From Effrenium voratum (Eukaryota > Sar > Dinophyceae > Suessiales > Symbiodiniaceae), in assembly GCA_963377175.1 (NCBI GenBank), contig CAUJNA010003749.1, forward strand, positions 112,397 through 176,396: a stretch of DNA of 64,000 nucleotides. The letters run 5' to 3'. The first letter of the stretch is position 1. The number at the start of each line of letters is the position of its first letter. This document shows, piece after piece, positions 47,352 through 59,022 of the stretch. Made by a program: the position numbers and the translations under genes. Below the pieces are notes generated by a model. It saw nothing but the letters and a program-made list of their open reading frames with translations, made no database searches and was not told the origin of the DNA.

Positions 47352-47469
47352 TCTTGCTGGTGCAATAGGTAGGGAATGTTGGAATGAACTAAGCTAGGGG
47401 TCCTCTTAAAGGAAACCACAATATGGTTTATGGGGTTCATTCCCTCATTCCCTGCTGAGCACCAGCAAG
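47352..47469. mobile_element. 118-bp second copy of the TIR element
   Basis: Ends TCTTGCTGGTGC and GCACCAGCAAG, inside GTAGGGAATG and CATTCCCTC, and central CTTAAAGGAAACC. Same size and plan as 42,454-42,576 with diverged interior, lying about 4.8 kb away. Confidence 0.7.
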
Positions 47470-48289
47470 TTCTGTCGCAAAAAAAAGAAGCGCATATGAA
47501 ATAGTTTTGGGGGGCCAAGAGTTAGGCAAACCAATTGAAGCAAGCGGTGGGAGCTCACCCCGAACCTTTCCACCCCTGCCTTTGGGATGCTGAAAATGGA
47601 GGGTTGGCCCATCCGATTTTCCATGATCCCTTTGGGGAAGCCACTACAAAGCGGACTTGGGGCGTGACCCAAGGCAAAAGGATCAAGGATTACCTTTGAA
47701 CAGCCCAGCTTCCTAACCCCTGCCTTTCTTTCTCTCAGGGGCCTTTGGGGTAAGCTGGAGTGAATGCCATCCTGAGAAGCGTGCCCGAACTAAGCCATCG
47801 CGGGCAAACCCATGTGACTCTAAGAGTCACATATCCGGCTGTTAACAAGCGAAATGCGTTGAGCTGTCGAATTCACGGATATGTTGATTGGTTCAGTGAT
47901 TTTGCCTTTGCGTGATCACTTGGAAACATATTTGCAGCAGGGGTGGACATGGCAACTGGACTGATGAGGTATTGGCATTTCGAGCCCTTGATGCGTGTCA
48001 GTGGCACTTCGCACACTGCCAGGCTTGAGCCAGAAAACGGGACAGGTGCGATGTGGGCGAATTGGGAGCCACGCTCAAAACCCATTAACTTTGGTACCCA
48101 CATGAACACAAAGGTTTAGAAAGGGCTTGATCAAACCAACGAAACTTGCCACGGGTGGTGGCGTTTCTCCGAAACGCACAAGGAATCACCCAACAATTCG
48201 TCAAAACAGACTCGGCCTCAGAAGCGGCAAGCCGAACCCATCTGGTAGTTTGCTCTCAAGCATATGCACAAAACCAGCCATCCATCCCG

Positions 48290-48405
48290 CAGAAAACCAG
48301 CGAGCCAGCGAGCGAGCCATGTCCTGCTGGTTGGCAACCCACAGCTGGGCAAACTCAAAGAGTCGCCTCAGTGCGAAAGACCCCGGACTCCCCCCCCCAT
48401 TTTGT
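48290..48405 (-). CDS. Exon-like segment of unknown function
   Basis: A minus frame reads LRRLFEFAQLWVANQQDMAR followed by SLARWFSAGW, an amphipathic helix-like peptide with moderate GC3 bias. No domain recognised and splice sites are not convincing. It may be a 5' exon of the kinase gene or chance. Confidence 0.25.
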
Positions 48406-48605
48406 TGAGGCCTCTGAAGGCATTCCCATGATTTGTTCCGTGTTTGTCCTGCCACTAGGAATTGACAACTTCAACTTGGCGGCTGTTCGCCCTTTGAGAA
48501 GAAGAACGAGACGCAATAGAGAACCCAAAGTGGTATTGGGGTACAGTATATAGGTATGGTAGGTGTGAAAATAGGGTGGCCACCAAAAGGACAAGGGGAC
48601 CCTCA

Positions 48606-49154
48606 ATACCACAAATACGCACAAACACACGCACAAACACACGCGCACGCCCACGCGCACGCCCACCCACACACAGACACACAGACACACAGACACACAT
48701 AGACACATAGACACCAACACACAAACAAACCCAAACACAAACACAAACACACAAACAAACAAACACACAAACACACAGACACACAGACACACAGACACAC
48801 ACACACACAGACACACAGACACACAGACACACAGACAGACACACAAACACACATAGACACATAGACACATAGACACAAACACACAAACAAACAAACAAAC
48901 AAACAAACAAACAAACAAACAAACAAACAAACAAACAAACAAACAAACAAACACACACACACAAACACACAAACACACAAACACACAAACACACAAACAC
49001 ACAACACACAAACAAACAAACAAACAAACAAACCAACAAACAAACAAACAAACAAGCAAACAAGCAAACAAGCACGCAAGAACGCAAGCACGCAAGCACG
49101 CAAGCACGCAAGCAAGCACACAAGCACGCAAGCACGCAAGCAAGCAAGCACACA

Positions 49155-49197
<43 letters not shown>

Positions 49198-49495
49198 TCG
49201 CACACACGCACGCACGCACGCACGCACTCGCCCAGGCGCCCACGCACCCACGCACCCACGCACCCACGCACCCACGCACCCACCCACGCACCCACGCACC
49301 CGCGCACCCACGCACCCATGCAGGCACGCATGCACGCACGCACCCACGCACGCACCCACGCACCCATGCACGCATGCACGCACCCGCACCCACGCACCCA
49401 CGCACCCACGCACCCACGCACCCACGCATCCACGCACCCACCCACACACACACACGCACAAAAAGAAAGGCAAAACACACACACACACACACACC
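48606..49495 (+). repeat. 890-bp A/C-rich compound microsatellite
   Basis: Tetranucleotide-register repeats on the plus strand in blocks: ACAC/ACAG, AAAC (48,885-48,955), ACGC (49,148-49,230), ACCC (49,230-49,310 and 49,385-49,440). The 392-, 364- and 307-codon minus ORFs, made of Cys, Val, Leu and Phe, are shadows. Confidence 0.95.
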
Positions 49496-49639
49496 AGAAA
49501 AGCACAAAACAAAAATGTGTATGCACTCACCACTTTGCCAAGCAGACACTCACTTTCATTGGGTTTGCACCAAAACTAGACCTCCAGGGCTGGTATCCAT
49601 GTGGTGTTCTTTTAAAGGCAACCAACAGAAGGTTTCCCA

Positions 49640-49657
49640 GCAAAAGCAAACACAAGC

Positions 49658-49691
<34 letters not shown>

Positions 49692-49706
49692 TCAAGCCAG
49701 CCAGTT

Positions 49707-49768
<62 letters not shown>

Positions 49769-49868
49769 GAAGCAGGCAAGCAAGCAAGCAAGCAAGCAAT
49801 GAAGGAAGCAAGCAAGCAAGGAAGCAGGCAAGCAAGCAAGCAAGCAAGCAATGAAGGAGGCAAGCAAA
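49640..49868 (+). repeat. (AAGC)n tetranucleotide repeat
   Basis: About 50 copies of AAGC with scattered AAGG and AATG variants. Confidence 0.95.
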
Positions 49869-51369
49869 CACACACACACATACATTTGGCCCAAAGCTGA
49901 CGTTTCAATCACCCCTGAGGGAAACCAGTGCTGCACCTTGGCCCCTTCCCTTCGAAAGTTTGTTTCTTCCCAACGAAAGCGTGGAGCTCCACGAGCATCA
50001 TGGCACAAACACGTGCAAAGGAGCGACGCAGCATGTTCCGCAACCAGCTGTAGATCGACAGTGCTCTGTTGGGAAGAAATGCCTACAGAAGAGCACAGTG
50101 TTGATGCGAGCAAGCCCTTTTCAAATTACTGGGCAAAGTGCGATGACAGCTGACACTTGACGAATGGTTGAACAAGCCACCTTCCCCACAAACGTGCCCC
50201 GCGCGCCTTCATAAGGACGTAGCTGATGCGTGGCACTGTTTCAGGAACTTAACCCAAAATCGAACGACTTCACAAACAACGTTTTTGTGACAGTTTTTAA
50301 TACGTGAACCAATGTAAGGATGGTCGTGCCTGATGAGATGTATGAGGTGTGTTTTGGGGAAAAGGATGTTCTGCCATGTTGTGCCCATGGTATTGCTCGT
50401 GAAAAAATAAAACAAGACACATGGTAATATTTATGCAGCAAATTGTGAGATATGTCGGTTGGCGGTTTTGGAAGGTTCAGGTGGTAAACATTGCTTAAGG
50501 TGTCCAACGTGTAGGAAGGTAGAAGATGCAACGGAATTTGGGGAAGGTAAGAAATGGTGCAAAGTGTGTATTGCAAGGAAAAGTGCCTACAGATTGAAAG
50601 AGGAAGACTGCCCAGTATGTAATTGAAAAATCCATTGCAACTGGAGACAACAGTACCAAAAACAAAAGGGCCCCTGAACAATCTGCCAAACAATGAGGGA
50701 ACACAACTGCTTAACTTTCATAACCATGCTATTATTATGAATGGTAAGGATGTTTTATAAGCATCGTGTTTGACATGGGCGGTTGAGGAGATTCTATTAT
50801 TCTCTTGGTATACCCTCTTCTATTCCTCAGTATTCGCTTCAGATTCCCCAAGTATTCCCTCAGTCCTACTATTTTCCTAGCATTCACCCTCAGTACTTCG
50901 CTGGTATTTCTTTGGTAGTCCCTTAGTGTTGCCCTTGGCATTTCATCGGGCATTCCCATGTTCCTTTCGTATTCTCTTCAGGGGGGGACTTCGCCTTCTC
51001 GGACACAAATGAGGACAGTCAAAGTCAGCACCCTATACGATTCAGCAAAGCGTGCCAAAAAACAGGCTGTTGGACACCTTTCCGGATATCGAGTGAAAAA
51101 AGGATCCGCCAAAATGCCTCAAATCGGAGGGTTCAGGCTCCGAAAAACTTGATTCTGGCAACTGCTTGAATCATCCATACCCTTGGGATGGGCGTTCCGA
51201 AGGGAAACCCATCAAACAAAACCAAAAACGGACCCCCACATACAAACGGACCTCACCCCCCGCAAAAAAGAAGAAGAAGCAAAAGCCAAAAACAAACAAT
51301 GAACAAAAGCCACAAACAACAACAAACCAAAAGCCACAAACAAACAAAAACCAACAACAGAAAACCCAT
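49869..51369. other. Non-coding stretch
   Basis: No exon recognised. 50,790-50,960 repeats TATTCCCTCAG-like words; 51,230-51,360 is A/C-rich (ACAAACAAAAACC-like). Confidence 0.4.
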
Positions 51370-51544
51370 TCAACAGAAACCGTCCCCCACGCGGACAGCT
51401 TGCCGCAAGTTGGGCGCCCCCACGGCACGGCGAGCTGATCCGCGAGGACCATCAGGTCCACGGAGTTCGACCTCGAAGATCCGAAGCTCCGAAGCTCCGA
51501 AGCTCCGAAGCTCCGGAGGTCCGGAGCTCCGGAGGTCGATGGCT
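51370..51544 (-). CDS. Exon-like GC island with 8-bp repeats, unassigned
   Basis: Begins after CTGCCCAG. All the GC-rich core lies between 51,400 and 51,544. Two minus frames are open: one ends at TGA 51,370-51,372 (AIDLRSSGPPELRSFGASEL at its start), the other gives SNSVDLMVLADQLAVP. The core contains four tandem copies of an 8-base unit (GGAGCTTC on this strand). Gene assignment unknown; it lies downstream of the transporter stop. Confidence 0.35.
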
Positions 51545-52054
51545 CTGGGCAGCTCGTCTTTTTGTTCTTCTTTTGTTTTTTTTGTGCTTATTCCTTTCTT
51601 TTTTTCGCTTTTTGTTTTTCGTTGTTCCCCCCCCCCCCCGGAGGTGGTAGCCTTCTTGCGGTGCGTAGGTAGACCTTGGTTGACTGCTTTTTTTGCCGGA
51701 GTTGGGTAGCCTTGTTGCGGGACGCTTAAAGGGACACAAAAAAAAAAGCGATCCAAAACTAAAACCCACCGATTTTAAGACACTTTTTTTGAGTTGGCCC
51801 CTCTGTGGTTGTAAGGGAGAAACAAAAGGAGCTCAACCATTTTGGGGGTCCTAAAGACACAAGCACCCCAACTTGACTGAAGTTGCAGTGGATGGGATAC
51901 CCAAACATGTGGGATCCCATTTCATTATATCCTCAAAATGGTTTATTGCCCCAATTTTATGGAGTGAATTGCCTTTTAAGAAACGCATAAGGGACCATGT
52001 ATCACTTTTGGGCTGCCAAGGGCCCCATTCCGACTTCGGCTCACTTTTGTCAGC

Positions 52055-52112
52055 CTGCATCCGAGCTTGTGCAGCACGCGCTGCCAAATCCAGCGGCGGG
52101 CACTTTGCGCCG
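52055..52112 (-). CDS. Exon-like island, unassigned
   Basis: 58 bases between GGCACTCAG and donor ATGCAG|GC. Minus frames read GAKCPPLDLAARAAQARMQ or AQSARRWIWQRVLHKLGC. It lies downstream of the transporter stop codon, so it would be a 5' exon of the next gene if real. No family recognised. Confidence 0.35.
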
Positions 52113-52411
52113 CTGAGTGCCCGAAGATGCAACACATCTCGACAGTGAGTAACATTCAGTCAGCATACTCCAGCCATTAGGTAAAGTTCGCAAGCAAGAC
52201 TTGGACACAGATGCCCAGTGGCCAGGGGCATCCTTGTGGTGGGTTGACTTTCAAGGGGAACCCTTCCCAAACAGAGTTGAAAAAAGGACATTACTGGGCA
52301 ACCGGGTGGAGACTGTGGACATGGGTGCGGCAACGGATTTCGGGGTCGTGCCGCTGATTGCCACTCAGGGGTTGGCACAAGACCGCTACGCAGCAGTCGA
52401 ATTGCTGTCGC

Positions 52412-52446
52412 TCAAAGCAAGCCGATCATCCGCCACCAGACTGCGC
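52412..52446 (-). CDS. Transporter last exon (AVWWRMIGLL stop)
   Basis: 35 bases after TTCCGAG: ten residues AVWWRMIGLL and TGA at 52,412-52,414. The WW[KR]xxGL end is characteristic of DASS carriers. The first two bases complete a Gly codon from 52,782. This exon shows that an ankyrin-like plus-strand reading over the same bases is spurious. Confidence 0.72.
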
Positions 52447-55400
52447 CTCGGAAGTTGCCAGCTGTAATTCCTAACTTGGGGGTGTCCTTTTTTGGGGGAC
52501 CCCAAAATGACGGTGTCCCTGTTGGTGGCCCTGCAACAGCAACCAGACAGGTACCCTCAAAGAGACACACCCAATTTGAGCCCCTTTTGAGGACCAGAAA
52601 GGGACCTGCCCAGGTTTCTACCATTCTTGGCCGGAGCCCTTTTTCTGCGCAAGGGCAGAAGGGGAGGGTAGGGCACTGGGGGGCCAAATGCTCTGCAAGA
52701 AGATGGCTTCAATCACTCCAAAACCACCCCAGGAGTTGAGTGGGATAGACAACCGCGGGAACCATCTCTCACATCCGTGGCCGGAGCCCACGAGAAGCCA
52801 CTGCACGTAGTAGGCCACCATGTACACCAAGCCGGCCTCGCTCTGGCAAAGCCCAGCCTTTGGGCAAAATGGGTATGATTTTTCAGCTGGGGACCTTTTG
52901 GTTAACATCATTTAGGTAAATTCCGGCAGGGATTCGTGTCCACCAACTACTTTGGGGCGGCTCCTTGAATGGGATCATGGCCAAATCGATTTATCGGTGA
53001 ATGACAAGCACCAAACCTCAGTGACAAATGCACTTTGGGTCCCAACGAAACGAACGTTGAAAATTCCACCGGCATCTATGTATTGCCGAAGGCACCTCAA
53101 AAGCACTCCTCAATGCTCGGGTTGCCACTTCCGCGCCGGACACCGGAAACCAGACCTAGGTCCTCCAGCAGAGAGCTTAGAATCAGGGTACCCACTTTTT
53201 TCTGTAGCCTATTTTAGTAGGGGTTTTCCTCCCGACCATAAAAGAAACGGTTAAAAAGGGCACTAATTGCTGGGGGTAAGACACACCGCTGGAAGAAATC
53301 GCCGGAAGCCGCCGGAGCGCCTTGTACCACTCCGGGCCCGTGATGTACTGCCCAGCGAAGAGCACCGCCGACTGCGCCGACGCCTCGCTCGCGCGCCGGG
53401 GGCTTCGCGATTTCCGAGGCGAAGCGCCCGTGTGCCGTGTAGACTGAGAGTCTATGTTGCAGATCTAAACCCTAAAAACCAATACCCGCAATTTCCAGAC
53501 CATGGACACGAGTCTATGTTGCAGACTCAAACCCTTAAAAAACAATACCCTGAATGGAGGAGGTTGCAAAATAGATAAGTGTCCATCATACCCGTCCCCG
53601 AGTTTCGGGACCTGTTTCCAAGACCCTGTGGCAAAGAAAAACATAGAAAGTGCAAGGAGGCAGTGATGCTGAATCCCGAAGAATAAATGCACCCCCCTCC
53701 CCCCCCAAAAAAAAGAAAAACAAAAAACAGCAACAACTTGGAGGGTGTATCTATGAGGGTCCCCCGGTTTTGGCCAGTTCAGAACTGTTTCACATTGCGT
53801 TGTTTAGTATTGGGTTTCCAATCGGAAAACAGGGGGAACACTTTGGTTTGGACAAAAGTGTTTAGAATGCAACTTAAAGTAACAACCTTCAAAGGGAAGG
53901 CGCCATTGCTTTGTGTCAAAACAATAAATAATGCAAAGACCTTCTGAGGGAACCTGGTGAGGAGCCTAATAATACAAACCGCTTCCGCAAGGCAATCCTT
54001 TGGTGGCCCCTAATAGGCCCACTTTAAAATCCTTGGAAGCGGAGACAAGGAGCTACCCCACCAACTCTGGGTTAGATGGATTTTCAACAGGTAGTGTCGG
54101 ATTCGCTTTTGGGCCTTGGGGTCGCTTTATCCAAAGAGGCTTACTGATCCACTGTCACTGTTTCGAGGTTCCCTTGACATAGAAAGTTGTTTGCCGGAAA
54201 CAAACAAAAAGCAACAAGAGAGCCAAAAGATCGCGCAAACAAACCTGGGCAACAATCAAGGCAAAAAACATCTCCGGGCAACATGTGGAAATTTGTGTGT
54301 TTGAAGTGGACCCCAAACAATGGATTTTCCCAAACCGCCCTCTTTAAAAACCAAGGCCAAACAGTCGGGGTGTGGCTCAAACGGGACCCAAAATGGATCG
54401 GTTGCCCCGAAAAATGGGAAAGACTCAAACCTGCGGTCTGGTGGTTTAGTTTTGACTCATACCCAAAATGGGCTTGCCCTGAAAGATTCTGGAAAGACTA
54501 CCACCTGCAGCATCCACGTCAATGGCAACCCATGTTTGCCTGTTTTTTAACCAGTGGTTTGCCCTGGACATATTTTGCCTCCGGCAACTTTTTTCATTTT
54601 GAGCCACTGGGCGCCGGGCGTATGGGGTCAAGGTCGCAAAGAGGTTGGACGCAAAGGCCAGAGCGAACACCGCTGGGATGGGCGGCGTGCCCGTCTCAAC
54701 CTCAAGCAGATTTGCCGTGGGTCTCTCTGTGTTTTGTGCGAGTACCCTGTTTCTTCGGTTGGAGAAGAAACAAAAAAAAGGGAAACCTGAAGGGACCAAT
54801 ATTTTTAGGGTCCAGCTACGTTGAGGGTTCCCTGCAGTTCCTTGAACATCATCGCAAGAGGAGACTCACCTGACCTTGAACTGGTATTTCGAAAAGGGAG
54901 GCCCCAAAACCACAAGGGGACATAACTCGAAAACCCGAGTACCTCCCTGCAAGGAGAACAAAAGCAAGACGTGGAACCACCAAGACCCTTCTCTCCCAAG
55001 ACAACTGGGGCTATTCGTGGAGCTCCATTCGCTTCCACCTCAAAAACCGTGATCCGTGACAAGCCAACATCCGAGTTCACCGCGCGAATACCGTGGGATT
55101 CTGGGTGCCCCACGAAGCAACTTGTGTCCATCTAGGCAAACAACTTCACCGAAAAATGAGACATTGGCGCCCTAAGTATGGGGTTTGAGGGCCGACTTCT
55201 GCTTTTTAAGGGGTTTGAGGGTCCAGGGTGCTTCTCCAACTAGGCATTTCCCTCCAATTTTTGTCTGTCTTTCCGCTGGTTTCCCCATAATTCAACGCCA
55301 ACCAAAAGGCAGGTCCCTTCAATCCATCTCTCCCAGACACCTCCCACTGGTCCATCCCCCCCCATTCCTTCACGAGGCCCGCGCCAGCATCACCAGGAAG

Positions 55401-58400
55401 GGCTGATACAACGCGGAGACATGGGCCACCTCCGCCGAAATAAAACAACAAAACGCGCGCAGTGGGTTCCCAGGTCCGGGTTGAACCTATCTGATGCCAA
55501 GAGCGAGAAAAAGACTCAATAATATGTTGTTTAACAATGGTAGTAACACCCAAAATATGTCTAAACATGTTAACCAATGTTTTTCCCAATTGTCCATGAT
55601 GTTTAATCATTTATTTGTTTAAGTAAAAAAAAAAAAAACGAAATGTTTTTTGAAGAACAACACCCAATGGCATTAGCCTGCCAACAAATTGTCAACACGC
55701 AATTGGGCTTAGGTTGGGTTTCGGGTTTAGGGTTCCCGAACAACTGAAACACCAGGGGGGTTGGTTCAACAGGCGCGCACTTGGGCCGTGCGCGCTGCAT
55801 TCTTTTTTATTCGACCAGCAAACTCACACAAGACATGTGGGTAACCCCCAGACCTGCACAGACCCGAGATCCCGAGGCCTGGGAGGCGAAGACGTAGTGA
55901 ATCAGCCAGTAGGCCGTCAAGATGGCCAAGAAAGCCGGAACCTGGCGAGCCGTCACAACCCCATAAACCTTTCCCCCGGCTTCTTGTAGGGTAAGCTGTC
56001 TGACGAGAATCCAATGGCCACGAGGTTCCAGTTGGAGCCAGGTTTGTCCCAGTCAGATCGGGCCTTATCCATCTCACCACTGGTGCAGGAGTTTGTCTAT
56101 CCACTGTAAGAAGCACCCCTTGAGAGATGTAGCGAGATCAGAATCAAAGCACATCCACTTGGACCCTCTAGGACAAACTGGTTCTCGTTTGAACACCAGG
56201 TTCAGCTTGCCGGATTAAAGCTCAGTGTGTCCCACGTGTCCCACATAATCTTGAGTGGGCCACTCCCGAACAGAATCAAGGGAATTATTGCGTCAGAATT
56301 GTGTTGCTGGGTTGTTCTGTCGTTTCCCACGTTGACTCTGGATGTCCTGTTTTGTGGTGTATTCGCAATGGTCCAGTCTTTTGAGAGGAATGTGAACTTT
56401 GTTCTGTGTTCTGTTCCCGTCTTGGATTGTCCGCTTGGCTGAAGTGGAGACTCGGGGCTTTCGGATTGGAAATGGTGGGCTAGTAGGCTAATGGGCTGGG
56501 GTGTGGTTGGTTTACGGAGCAGTGTTCAGGAGCAGTGTTTAGTGTGGGTTAGCTTTGGCTCAGGATGGGTTATGTACGGGGTGCTCGGTGGTTTAGAGTG
56601 ATCTAGATGTTATTTAGTCTGTTGGTTTCAGGATGAGTGGATCTGGCTGTGATTTGGGTTTTGGGTTTGGGGCGGGTTCAGAGTGTGTACGGTGGGTTGG
56701 ATTGGGCACGGTTGGTTGATTTGGGGGGACTCACTCAGGTTTACGGTTGGCTGAGGGCTAGCTCAGCTTAAAGGAAAGTCGCCTCTAGAGCATTTGGGGC
56801 CCAAAGTTTTGACACCTACCAAAGCGCTCCCCGACCTACCTGACGCTTCCCCAAAAAAGGCCCTGGACACCTGGCATCATGAAATCCGTCCTTCGCTCCC
56901 CGTTGGTGTGAAGTGAAGGGGAGCAGCCACCAAGACCCACTGGCCTGTGGCGTCGAATCAAGCAGTCAGTCATTTTAGAGGTTGTAGATGAATGATGCAA
57001 TCAGTGCTTCTTATGGCAAATGCTTGTTTGTGCTTCCTTTCTTCTGGTTACTGGTAAGTACCTCCCTTTTCAGTCAGGGGTTCACATCTAGGGATGATTC
57101 AAAAGCGGCATCCGCATGCATCCGCTGAATTTCCCTCCATGGTGGTTGAACAAGTGCCTCCCCTCCCAAACAAAATACATGAGATAATTTGAGAACTCTC
57201 AACATGTTCGCTTTACAAAGGTTTTCCACGCCCCCCCCCCAAAAAAAAATAATAATAATAATAATAAATAAATAAATAAATAAAATAAAATAAAAACAAA
57301 AAATAAAAGAAACAAATAACAAACACAAACAAAACACACACACACACATACATAATAAAATGAAATAATCTAACAATAAATAAATAAAAAATAAAAGGAG
57401 AACCTCTCCAACTACCTTGCCACTTTGAAGAACCCAGCTTCAGGCAGCTCATCTTCGCTCCTCCCGCCTCAGTCAGCCCGGCAGCTGTGATCTTTGAGGT
57501 CACCAGGGAGGAGAGCCATCTGAGCATCGCAGGCTGACGCAATTGCAGGCCGTTGTGAACTTGGCCATCGGTAACCTCCACTTTCGGTCCGTGGCCAGCG
57601 TTGCCGACCACATAACCATTCTGTTGTCTTATTTATTTTTGCTTCGAACCATGCCTCCAGGAATCGGTCACACACTTCGCATTGGGCTGTGTCGTCTGTT
57701 TTTGGGAGACCCCTTTTTCGGTGGTTTTAAAGGGAACTCACAAGGAAACCGTTGCCAACAGGGCTCCCAGTAAATTTTGAGGCACCCCCATGAGGCTTCC
57801 GGGTCCGGGTTCTCCGAGTGCTGCGCTGAACGATGCCCAGGCTTTTGAGCATCTCCGCCAGGCCTAAGGCTCCAACGAGGCAAAGGGGGGAGGGAGGAGG
57901 GTGTTTCAGCTCTTCTGGGGGGGGGAAAGGGGTATTAGGGGACAAAAGAATGGTAAGACCATGGGAAAGCAATTAAAATTGTTAAACTGCCAAAACCCAA
58001 AACCCGTGGTAAGCAATGGGAAAGGGTGGACATTCGCACCATGGCGAAGAACAGATTGACTATGGCTCGATCGCTACTTCCCCTCACAACGGATTTCGTG
58101 GATCCTGCGGAAGGGACAGCAGTAGAGGCTAAGTATACATTAGGCATACACGCCTCCAACGTTGATTCCTCATTATCTTCACCCGTCCTTCTGTTCAGAA
58201 ACCATACGCTTTGCCCGTGCTTTAGGCAAGTTTCTGAAGAGAACAGCTTGAAACACTGAAAGAAACGTCCATACCGTTGACTTAACTGACCTCCAGATCT
58301 GCAGAGTGGATCCATGGTGAGGGATTTCTGCATAGATTGACTTAAGCCAAACCCTCGAAAAAGTGATGTTTCAAACAGGGGTGCAATTCAACCTCTGCAA

Positions 58401-58982
58401 GAAATCTAAAAAGTAACGGGGGGGGAGGCGGCAACCCCCCCATGATGTTTGAAGAAGAGTTGATTCAAATAGGGGTGCAACTACTCTGCAAACAATCTAA
58501 ACAGTAGCGGGTGGGTTGGGGGGGGGGTTCCCCCCCATGATGTCCGAAGAAGTGATGATTCAAATAGGTGGTGGTGATGCTGATGATGCAACAAGCCAAA
58601 TCCAAAAACCAATGAAAGGGCGCAAAAGCCAAAAAGCCCGAAGGATGCGAAAAGCCAAAGCCGTCAAAAAACCGCCAGCCGTCAAAAGCCGCATAAGCCA
58701 GCGAAAAGCCGGAAGTAGTTGTTGTTGTTATAGCGGTGGTAGTAGCAGCAATAGTAACAGTAGCAGTCGCAGTAGCAGTCGTGGCAGCAGTGGTAGTAGT
58801 AGTAGGAATAATAGTAGTAGTAGCAGTAGTAGTAGTACTAGTAAAGCAGTAGTAGCAGTAGTAGTAGCAGTAGCAGTAGCAGTAGCAGTAGTAGTAGCAG
58901 TAGTAGTAGTAGCAGCAGTAGTAGTAGCAGTAGTAGTAGTAGCAGCAGTGGTAGTAGTAGTAGTAGTAGTAGTAGTAGAAGC

Positions 58983-59022
<40 letters not shown>

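Larger units (their letters stand above)
43691..48289. other. Long non-coding stretch between the genes
   Basis: No supported exon. Contains a TA microsatellite at 44,346-44,381 and another at 46,195-46,214. 44.5-46.0 kb has even base composition and open frames on both strands (the longest is 159 codons, plus, 45,448-45,927) that match nothing I recognise. Confidence 0.4.

Noticed and set aside
48355..49549. 392-, 364- and 307-codon Cys/Val/Leu-rich minus ORFs
   Set aside because: They read through an A/C microsatellite in all three frames; no start context, domain or codon bias.
51400..51470. BTB-domain reading (VDLMVLADQLAVP)
   Set aside because: Only a dozen residues resemble the end of a BTB domain, no other BTB part was found, and another frame is equally open; left as an unassigned exon-like island.
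52055..52112. Terminal exon of the transporter (RRWIWQRVLHKLG reading)
   Set aside because: The better terminal exon with stop is at 52,412-52,446, which completes the WWRMIGLL end; this island lies beyond it.
52300..52440. Ankyrin-like plus-strand reading (FGVVPLIATQG... AVELLS)
   Set aside because: The minus strand carries the transporter's last exon (AVWWRMIGLL stop) in part of this region with correct phase and splice sites; the plus match is weaker and lacks context.
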